Assembly (NCBI GenBank): GCA_027347805.1
Contig: DAIEQP010000013.1
Coordinates: forward strand, 1 to 39,078
Reading direction: 5' to 3'
Source: Ignavibacteria bacterium
Lineage (GTDB): Bacteria; Bacteroidota; Ignavibacteria; Ignavibacteriales; Melioribacteraceae
Length of the DNA: 39,078 bases
Shown: positions 20,133-27,258 of the stretch, piece by piece
Layout: every line of letters begins with the position of its first letter
Numbering within the stretch: position 1 is the stretch's first letter
Program-made: the position numbers and the translations under genes
Notes under the pieces: generated by a model
Seen by the model: only the letters and a program-made list of their open reading frames with translations
What the model was told of the DNA's origin: nothing
Databases searched by the model: none

Positions 20133-20158
20133 AGAGCGGGACCTTCCAAGGACGCTCT
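20133..20158 (+). ncRNA. flgE leader hairpin 1
   Basis: AGAGCG (20133-20138) / CGCTCT (20153-20158), 6 bp perfect stem, 14-nt loop GGACCTTCCAAGGA. Confidence 0.55.
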
Positions 20159-20159
20159 A

Positions 20160-20187
20160 GATCTGGCCGACCGACTGAAGCTGGATC
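20160..20187 (+). ncRNA. flgE leader hairpin 2
   Basis: GATCTGGC (20160-20167) / GCTGGATC (20180-20187): 8 pairs including two G-U, 12-nt loop; directly abuts hairpin 1. Confidence 0.5.
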
Positions 20188-20204
20188 AAACTAAGGAGGA
20201 TCAC

Positions 20205-21902
20205 ATGGCACTCTTAACTTCTCTCTTCGCAGGCGTTTCCGGTTTACGTAATCACCAATCAATGATGGACGTTATCGGCAATAACATCGCAAATGTTAAT
20301 ACAATTGGTTTTAAAGGTTCACGCGTAACATTCAGCGATACATTTAATCAATTTGTCAAAGCAGGCACAAACCCAACTGAAACTACTGGTGGAACAAATT
20401 CATATCAAGTTGGTCTTGGTATGAAGATTAATTCAATTGACCGTAACTGGAACCAGGGTACTTTTGAAAGAACCGGCATTACAACAGATTTAGCACTTCA
20501 AGGACAAGGAATGTTTGTATTAAAAAGCAACGGGCAAAAATTCTTTTCACGCGCTGGTGCTTTTGTGTTTGATGCAAACGGAAAACTTGTAAGCCCTCAA
20601 AATGGTGCTGTTGTTCAGGGTAAAGTCGCAAGTGCGGATGGTGTTATCCCTCCTGGTAATAATCTTGAAGATATAGTTATTGATACCAATTTAAAATTGC
20701 CTGCTGTTCAAACACAAAACATTAAATGGGGCGGCAACCTGAAAAGTAATTCCGATTTAACAAGAACAGAAACTGTTACTCAAAGAGGAAATATTAATTC
20801 GTCGGCGTTAGTTGTTGCACCTGCTGTTGCACCTGCTGTTGATACTACAACTCCAACTAAAGTAACTGTATATAACGAATATGGTACTGCTTATACATTG
20901 GAAACTTCATATACAAAAACTGCTGCAAATACATACACAATGAATTGGGATGTAAAAGATTCTGATGGAACTTCAATTTTAACAACTCCAGGATCTATAG
21001 CCGGATTAGTTTTTGCCGATAACGGTTCCGGTACTTATGCATTGAATGCCGCATCTTTGGCAAAATTTGATGGTACTGCAAATCGTGTTAATGTTCCTAA
21101 TTCAAATGTTGATTTTATAATTGATGCTGAAACAATTACACAAAATTCAAGCACTGCAACTCTTAGTATTTCTGCTGACAACAACAGAATACCAAATGTT
21201 GTAAGTGGTTCAGTAACAGTTTACGATTCATTAGGAACATCACATCAGGTAACTATGAAATTTACAAAGATTGATGACAATCTTTGGACATGGACAACAT
21301 CTGTTCCAGCAACAAGTACAAGTGATGGTAAAATTGCTTCTGCAACCGGAACAATTTTGTTTAATGGTGATGGAACTGTAGATAGTGCAAACATTTCACC
21401 AAACAATCCGACATTTGCATTTACACCTAGCGGCGGTTCTCAAACAGTAAACATTGCACTTGATCTGGGCACAGGATTCAGTGGTGTAACTCAAACATCA
21501 GCAAGTTCGGTTGTAAGTGCATTATCACAAGACGGTTCACCATCCGCATCATTATCAAATTTGAATATTGATCAATATGGAAACGTTGTTGGTATTTTCT
21601 CAAATGGAAGTTCAAAATCTTTAGCACAAATAATGGTTGCTACTTTTAATAACCTAAACGGATTAATTAGCGCGGGCGATAACATGTATTCAGCATACGC
21701 AAACAGCGGCGAACCAAGAATTGGTGCTTTAGGTGAAGAAACAAATACTACGGTTCAATCCGGTGCACTCGAGCAGTCAAATGTAGATCTCTCTGAAGAA
21801 TTCACAAAAATGATTGTATCACAAAGAGGTTTCCAGGCAAATGCACGCGTGGTAACAACAGCAGATACATTATTACAAGAAATAACAAACTTAATTAGAT
21901 AA
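20205..21902 (+). CDS. flgE: Flagellar hook protein FlgE
   Basis: SLFAGVSGLRNHQSMMDVIGNNIANVNTIGFKGSRVTFSDTF...LEQSNVDLSEEFTKMIVSQRGFQANARVVTTADTLLQEITNLIR; strong SD AAGGAGG. Confidence 0.97.
   Translation: MALLTSLFAGVSGLRNHQSMMDVIGNNIANVNTIGFKGSRVTFSDTFNQFVKAGTNPTETTGGTNSYQVGLGMKINSIDRNWNQGTFERTGITTDLALQGQGMFVLKSNGQKFFSRAGAFVFDANGKLVSPQNGAVVQGKVASADGVIPPGNNLEDIVIDTNLKLPAVQTQNIKWGGNLKSNSDLTRTETVTQRGNINSSALVVAPAVAPAVDTTTPTKVTVYNEYGTAYTLETSYTKTAANTYTMNWDVKDSDGTSILTTPGSIAGLVFADNGSGTYALNAASLAKFDGTANRVNVPNSNVDFIIDAETITQNSSTATLSISADNNRIPNVVSGSVTVYDSLGTSHQVTMKFTKIDDNLWTWTTSVPATSTSDGKIASATGTILFNGDGTVDSANISPNNPTFAFTPSGGSQTVNIALDLGTGFSGVTQTSASSVVSALSQDGSPSASLSNLNIDQYGNVVGIFSNGSSKSLAQIMVATFNNLNGLISAGDNMYSAYANSGEPRIGALGEETNTTVQSGALEQSNVDLSEEFTKMIVSQRGFQANARVVTTADTLLQEITNLIR
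20814..20841. repeat. 12-bp tandem repeat, 2.3 copies, in flgE
   Basis: GTTGCACCTGCT at 20814-20825 and 20826-20837, then GTTG; encodes VAPAVAPAV. Confidence 0.85.
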
Positions 21903-21935
21903 TTATTTATTTGATCCTCCGATCATCCTTGGATA

Positions 21936-21965
21936 GGCGGCAGCTTAAATGGTTGCCGCCTTTTT
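21936..21965 (+). terminator. Rho-independent terminator after flgE
   Basis: GGCGGCA (21936-21942) / TGCCGCC (21954-21960) followed by TTTTT. Confidence 0.9.
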
Positions 21966-22006
21966 GTTTAATTACAGATATTGGAAGTGAAGGGAAGAAT
22001 ACAATT

Positions 22007-22020
22007 GTAGAATATTAACC
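22007..22020. promoter_or_regulatory. Candidate activator operator (UAS), site 3 (degenerate)
   Basis: GTAGAATATTAACC, 10/14 match to the 31229 palindrome; centre 71.5 bp upstream of -12 G at 22085. Confidence 0.35.
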
Positions 22021-22071
22021 ATTCTTTACTCCCCCAAAACAAAAAAACCGCATTTACAGCACAATTTTCCA

Positions 22072-22087
22072 TGGCATAGCAATTGAA
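22072..22087 (+). promoter_or_regulatory. Candidate sigma-54-like promoter for fliL unit
   Basis: TGGCATA-GCAA-TTGAA, one mismatch (-12 C to A) from TGGCAYR-N4-TTGCW; downstream of the flgE terminator. Confidence 0.5.
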
Positions 22088-22101
22088 AAATTCTAGTCAC
22101 T

Positions 22102-22653
22102 ATGGAACAGACAGAACAAAATCAAATAGCGAAACCAGAGGATTCCTTTTCAACACCAAAGAAAGGATTTAACTTAAAAATTCTTCTTTTCGGAATACCT
22201 GTTTTTATCGTTCAACTAATTGCAGTTTATTTTATTACAGCAAATTTTTTGTTGAACAGAATGCAAGCCAACGGAACGGCTGCTCAGAATCAAAACGAAA
22301 ACAAAGCCAAACCTGCCGAAGTAAAAAAAGAATCAAAACCGGTGGAGCTTGGAAAATTTATTTATATGGTTGATGACCTGATCATTAATCCAGCAAACAC
22401 TGATGGTAAAAGACTTCTTTTGTCTTCACTGGGATTTGATGTGGCAAGTGAACAAAGTAATGCAGAATTAAAAGCAAAAGACGTTTTATTAAAAGACGCT
22501 ATCATTTCTGTAATGAGCGGAAAAAGTTTAACTCAATTGGCAAATATGGCATACAGAGATACACTAAGAGTTGAAATAACAAAACGTGTAACTCAATTAA
22601 TGCCTGCCGTAAAAATTAACACAATTTATTTCAGTAAATATATTTTACAATAA
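22102..22653 (+). CDS. fliL: Flagellar basal body-associated protein FliL
   Basis: Single N-terminal TM; YMVDDLIINPANTDGKRLLLSSLGFDV...LKDAIISVMSGKSLTQL; followed by fliM. Confidence 0.9.
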   Translation: MEQTEQNQIAKPEDSFSTPKKGFNLKILLFGIPVFIVQLIAVYFITANFLLNRMQANGTAAQNQNENKAKPAEVKKESKPVELGKFIYMVDDLIINPANTDGKRLLLSSLGFDVASEQSNAELKAKDVLLKDAIISVMSGKSLTQLANMAYRDTLRVEITKRVTQLMPAVKINTIYFSKYILQ

Positions 22654-22655
22654 TT

Positions 22656-23642
22656 ATGGCAGAGATACTTTCACAACAAGAAATTGATGCACTGCTTAAT
22701 AACATAAAAAGCGGTGCTGAGCAAAAAGTCGAAATGACTTCCGAAAAGGAGGCAATACTTTTTGATTTCCGTTTGCCGAATAGAATTTCAAAAAATCAAT
22801 TACGCGTTCTAAGAAGTATTTTTGAAAACTTTGCAGAAAGTTTCAGCTCTTTTTTAGTTACTAAACTTCAATCTGTTGTAAATATAAATGTCACATCTGT
22901 CGATCAAATTTATTATTCAGAGTATTGTCTTTCGGTAGCAAATCCAGCGTGCTTATTCACATTCGATATTAAAAACACCGATGTAAAAGGAATTCTAGAA
23001 TTAAACAATGATTTAGCTCTTTCTCTTGTTGATAAATTGCTCGGAGGTAATGGCTTAGGAACAAAGCAGACAAAAATTATTACTCCAATTGAACAAAAAG
23101 TTTTAAGAGTTGTTGTTGAAAGAATAATGCAGGATCTAAAAAAAGGCTGGCAAACAATAGATCAGATGGATTTTGAAATTGAACGTTTTGAACCAGATAT
23201 CGATTTTGCACAAATCACTTCCCAAAGCGAATCTGTTCTTCTTATTTCTTTTGAAATCTTGATCGGTGAACAATCATTTTTGATGAATATTTGCTTTGCA
23301 ACATTCGCATTTGATGCAATTCTGGCCCGTTTATCTACACAAAAACTTTCTTCAGTGCGTGCTGTAAAACATTTTGGACAGACAGCACGTGATGTTTTGT
23401 CTCATCACATTTCAAGAACACAATTGCCAATAAGAGTTGAACTTGGTACAACCCGACTCTCAGTTCAGGAATTACTAGAAATGAAAGAAGGTGATGTAAT
23501 AAGACTTGAAACAAAAATCAGTGATGATCAAAAAGTCAGGACAGGTACGCAAATATTATTTACCGGTAGAATCGGTGTTTCAAACAATAAGAAAGCAGTT
23601 AAAGTGACAAGAAAATTATTAGAAGAACAAAAATCTATTTGA
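22656..23642 (+). CDS. fliM: Flagellar motor switch protein FliM
   Basis: EILSQQEIDALLNNI CheY-binding N-terminus; YDFRLPNRISKNQLRVLRSIFENFAESFSSFL-type core; C-terminal SpoA domain. Confidence 0.96.
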   Translation: MAEILSQQEIDALLNNIKSGAEQKVEMTSEKEAILFDFRLPNRISKNQLRVLRSIFENFAESFSSFLVTKLQSVVNINVTSVDQIYYSEYCLSVANPACLFTFDIKNTDVKGILELNNDLALSLVDKLLGGNGLGTKQTKIITPIEQKVLRVVVERIMQDLKKGWQTIDQMDFEIERFEPDIDFAQITSQSESVLLISFEILIGEQSFLMNICFATFAFDAILARLSTQKLSSVRAVKHFGQTARDVLSHHISRTQLPIRVELGTTRLSVQELLEMKEGDVIRLETKISDDQKVRTGTQILFTGRIGVSNNKKAVKVTRKLLEEQKSI

Positions 23643-23652
23643 GGCTTGAAAA

Positions 23653-24027
23653 ATGGATATTAATGATCTAAACATGAATGATGATAATTTATTAAACTCA
23701 AAAGCAGAAGGCTCTATGGCGCAGTTCGAAGAGTTTGATGATTCAACTCGTTCGGGCGGTGCATATAACGATAAACTTCATTTCCTGAAAGACCTTCCTA
23801 TGAATATCTTTATTGAATTGGGGAGAACCCAGATGCAAATAAAAGATATTCTGGAACTTGAACGCGGTTATGTTATTGAACTAGATAAACTTGCTAGTGA
23901 ACCAGTTGATGTGTTCGTAAACAATAAAAAAATTGCTGAAGGAGAAGTTGTTGTAATAGATAAACATTTTGGAATACGAATTACAAATCTAGTAGATCCT
24001 GCAAGCAGAGTTAAGGATATTGTATAA
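23653..24027 (+). CDS. fliN: Flagellar motor switch protein FliN
   Basis: LPMNIFIELGRTQMQIKDILELERGYVIELDKLASEPVDVFVNNKKIAEGEVVVIDKHFGIRITNL. Confidence 0.96.
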   Translation: MDINDLNMNDDNLLNSKAEGSMAQFEEFDDSTRSGGAYNDKLHFLKDLPMNIFIELGRTQMQIKDILELERGYVIELDKLASEPVDVFVNNKKIAEGEVVVIDKHFGIRITNLVDPASRVKDIV

Positions 24028-24368
24028 TGGGTTTCTTCGATATAGTTAAATCTATTGTTCCATTAGTCGTAGTGCTCGGGTTGTTATATGGAATATTGCT
24101 TCTCGTTCGCAAATATTCCTTTTCATTAAACAACAAAAAAAATAAAAACTTCAATGTTGATATTGTTCACAACCAGATTATTATGCCCAAGAAATATTTA
24201 TCTCTCGTAAGAATTAAAGATAAAATTCTTGTTCTTGGCATTAGCGAAAACAATATCTCGGTACTTAAAGAATTTGATTATGCTGATTTTTCAAGCGAAG
24301 AAAATGATGTTCAAAATCTGAAACCGAATTTTGTAGATATTCTGAAACAAAATTTGGGTATGAAATGA
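24027..24368 (+). CDS. fliO: FliO-like flagellar biosynthetic protein
   Basis: N-terminal TM, small cytoplasmic domain, located between fliN and fliP. Confidence 0.8.
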   Translation: MGFFDIVKSIVPLVVVLGLLYGILLLVRKYSFSLNNKKNKNFNVDIVHNQIIMPKKYLSLVRIKDKILVLGISENNISVLKEFDYADFSSEENDVQNLKPNFVDILKQNLGMK

Positions 24369-25126
24369 AAAAGAAATCTTTTTTTTTGATTTTATTTTTT
24401 ATCTGCTTACTCGCTGCTGATATAAGCGCACAACAAAAACCCACAACAATTCCTTTCCCTAAAATAAATCTTGGCGTTGGAACCGCAGAAAATGGAAACG
24501 ATGTTTCCGTTACGCTTCAAATTTTATTATTGATGACAATTCTTTCTCTGGCACCTTCCATAATTATTATGACTACATCGTACCTGAGAATAATTATTGT
24601 ATTTCATTTTTTGAAGAGCGCAATGGGGACACAACAAATGCCCCCTTCACAACTCCTGGCTGGGGTGGCGCTCTTCGTTACATTTTTTATTATGGCGCCA
24701 ACCTGGACAAAAGTTAATGATGAAGCGCTGAAACCGCTGATGGATAATAAAATTACTGTTCAGCAGGCATACGATAAAGGTATTGAACCGATCCGTCAAT
24801 TTATGTATAGAAATGTTAGAGATGAAGATCTAGAATTATTTATCGGACTTTCAAATCAGGCGCGTCCTAAAAACAGGAATGACGTTTCAACATTTATTTT
24901 AATACCTGCTTTTGTATTAAGTGAATTGCGTGCGGGTTTCATAATGGGATTTTTCATTTTCATTCCTTTCATAATGGTGGACATGATTATCTCGAGCATA
25001 CTAATGTCTATGGGTATGATGATGATGCCTCCAATGATGATTTCTCTACCGTTTAAAATTTTACTTTTCATCCTGGTTGACGGATGGAATTTGATTATTG
25101 GTTCTCTAGTTAGGAGTTTTCATTAA
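24365..25126 (+). CDS. fliP: Flagellar export protein FliP
   Basis: Signal peptide; LQILLLMTILSLAPSIIIMTTSYLRIIIVFHFLKSAMGTQQMPPSQLLAGVALFVTFFIMAP. Confidence 0.97.
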   Translation: MKKKSFFLILFFICLLAADISAQQKPTTIPFPKINLGVGTAENGNDVSVTLQILLLMTILSLAPSIIIMTTSYLRIIIVFHFLKSAMGTQQMPPSQLLAGVALFVTFFIMAPTWTKVNDEALKPLMDNKITVQQAYDKGIEPIRQFMYRNVRDEDLELFIGLSNQARPKNRNDVSTFILIPAFVLSELRAGFIMGFFIFIPFIMVDMIISSILMSMGMMMMPPMMISLPFKILLFILVDGWNLIIGSLVRSFH

Positions 25127-25395
25127 TGACCGAAGAATTAATTATAGAAGTTTTGAAAGATGTTTTTTTTACAACATTCATAATTCTCCTTCCAATTCTT
25201 GGAGTTTCGCTTATAGTTGGAATTTTTATTTCAATTTTTCAGGCGGCAACTTCAATTCAGGAAATGACATTAACCTTTGTCCCTAAACTTGTTGCTACTC
25301 TTGCAGTGATAATATTTTTACTGCCATGGATTATTGATAAGATGGTTGCGATTACAGTTAAAATGTTCACAATGTTTCAGAATGTATTAACATGA
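25126..25395 (+). CDS. fliQ: Flagellar export protein FliQ
   Basis: 89 aa, two TM; GVSLIVGIFISIFQAATSIQEMTLTFVPKLVA. Confidence 0.97.
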   Translation: MTEELIIEVLKDVFFTTFIILLPILGVSLIVGIFISIFQAATSIQEMTLTFVPKLVATLAVIIFLLPWIIDKMVAITVKMFTMFQNVLT

Positions 25396-26168
25396 CAGAA
25401 ATTTTACTTGCGGATTTTCTTTTGGTATTACTGATTTTCATCCGGCTTTTTGCAATGATGATGGCTGCTCCTGTTTTAAGTAATGCTGCTTTCCCGATGC
25501 TGGCAAGAATTTTTATAGCTTTCGTTGTAGCGTATCTAACATTTTTAACAATTGATAAAAGCCATATTGTAATTGATGCAAACCTTGTTTCATTAATATT
25601 AAGTGGAACTAAAGAATTTATTACCGGCTACATAATGGGTTTTGCTCTCAGTTTTATTTTTAACGGAATTTCATTCGCTGGTCATTTAATTGGTTACGAT
25701 ATGGGGTTAATGATGGCAGAGGTTATGGACCCCACACAGGAAACAAGTAACAATGTAATTGGTGAAGTGATTTTTTATGCAAGCACAATTTTATTTATTG
25801 TTATTAATGGTCATCATCATTTGATAACTGCTGTGGTATCTTCTTTCAAATTGGTTCCTGTCGCGAAGTATACAATTAATAAACCGGTAGTCGATCTGAT
25901 TATCAATTATGCATTTGGAGTTTTTATTATCGCGATCAAGATAGCCGCACCAATTATGGTTTCTTTTTTACTTATACATATTGCCGAAGGAATAATCGCA
26001 AAAGTAATTCCCCAAATACAAATATTTTTTGTTACTCAACCATTAAAAATCGGATTGGGATTTATTTTCTTAATTGGATTAGCTCCATTATTTGTTTTTG
26101 CAATAAAGAGTTTTTTAAACTGCTATGAATTACAACTTTCAGAATTAATTAAATCGATGGGTGCTTAA
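25392..26168 (+). CDS. fliR: Flagellar export protein FliR
   Basis: Polytopic membrane protein; FAGHLIGYDMGLMMAEVMDPTQ; between fliQ and flhB. Confidence 0.95.
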   Translation: MTEILLADFLLVLLIFIRLFAMMMAAPVLSNAAFPMLARIFIAFVVAYLTFLTIDKSHIVIDANLVSLILSGTKEFITGYIMGFALSFIFNGISFAGHLIGYDMGLMMAEVMDPTQETSNNVIGEVIFYASTILFIVINGHHHLITAVVSSFKLVPVAKYTINKPVVDLIINYAFGVFIIAIKIAAPIMVSFLLIHIAEGIIAKVIPQIQIFFVTQPLKIGLGFIFLIGLAPLFVFAIKSFLNCYELQLSELIKSMGA

Positions 26169-26169
26169 A

Positions 26170-27255
26170 ATGGCAGAAGCAGACGGCCAGGAAAAAACCG
26201 AACAACCTACTGGTAAGCGTATATCCGAAGCGCGAGACAGAGGACAGGTTGCAAAAAGTTTGGAGATCAATTCGCTTGCTGTTTTCGGCAGCGGACTGGT
26301 AATGATCTATCTGACCCGCGGTTTTATTGGTGATAATTTTCAAAGATTTTCCAAAGATATTTTTAACACACTGGATACTGTGAAAATCGATGCCAATTTA
26401 ATGCAAAGTTATTTTTTAAACTGGGTTCTCTTTTTTATTACGATTATTGGCCCGGTTGTTCTTACGATAGGTGTGGTTGCATTTATTAGTAATATCGCTC
26501 AGTTTGGATTTAAGTTCACAACAAAAGCATTTGAACCGAAATTCAGCAAGTTTAATCTGTTTGCAAATGTCAAGTCAATGTTGTTTTCAACCAACTCTCT
26601 TGTGGAAGTGTTGAAATCTGTAATTAAGCTTGGCATGATTGCTCTTTTTACTTACTACATTATTTCGGATTTAATCGGTCAGTCATTTCAGCTTGTTAAC
26701 TTTTCCATAGAAGAAATAATGGCATTTATGTTAAGTGCCGGATTTACTCTTATCTGGAAAATTGCATTGTTCTTTACTCTGATAGCAGCGACTGATTTTG
26801 TTTTTCAGCGTATTAAACATAAAAAATCCATAATGATGACAAAGGAAGAAGTAAAAGAAGAATATAAGCAGACTGAAGGTGATCCTAAAATCAAAGCTAG
26901 AATTCGTAAAGAAATGTTTAAAGCTGCTTCAAGAAGAATGATGAAAGATGTTCCTAAAGCTGATGTTGTAATTACAAACCCAACTCACTTTGCTGTGGCT
27001 GTTAAATATGATATGAATAAAGACGGAGCACCTAAAGTTCTTGCAAAAGGTATGGATGAAGTTGCTCAAAGGATTAAGAAAATTGCAGTTGAAAATAATG
27101 TTCCTTTGCATGAAGACGTTCAGCTTGCCCGCGCTCTATATAAAGCATGCGAGATAGGCGATGAAATACCATCGACACTTTTTAAAGCTGTTGCACAAAT
27201 TCTGGCATACATTTATCAAATGAAGAGAATTAAAAAAAGAAAGAGTATTGTCTAA
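26170..27255 (+). CDS. flhB: Flagellar export switch protein FlhB
   Basis: GQEKTEQPTGKRISEARDRGQVAKS and autocleavage motif NPTHFAVAVKY; ATG 26170 preferred over GTG 26161. Confidence 0.97.
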   Translation: MAEADGQEKTEQPTGKRISEARDRGQVAKSLEINSLAVFGSGLVMIYLTRGFIGDNFQRFSKDIFNTLDTVKIDANLMQSYFLNWVLFFITIIGPVVLTIGVVAFISNIAQFGFKFTTKAFEPKFSKFNLFANVKSMLFSTNSLVEVLKSVIKLGMIALFTYYIISDLIGQSFQLVNFSIEEIMAFMLSAGFTLIWKIALFFTLIAATDFVFQRIKHKKSIMMTKEEVKEEYKQTEGDPKIKARIRKEMFKAASRRMMKDVPKADVVITNPTHFAVAVKYDMNKDGAPKVLAKGMDEVAQRIKKIAVENNVPLHEDVQLARALYKACEIGDEIPSTLFKAVAQILAYIYQMKRIKKRKSIV

Positions 27256-27258
27256 GCG

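Noticed and set aside
21015-21022. GCCGATAA in flgE as a sigma-28 -10
   Set aside because: The -35 position reads TATAGCCG; only partial match, likely coding chance.
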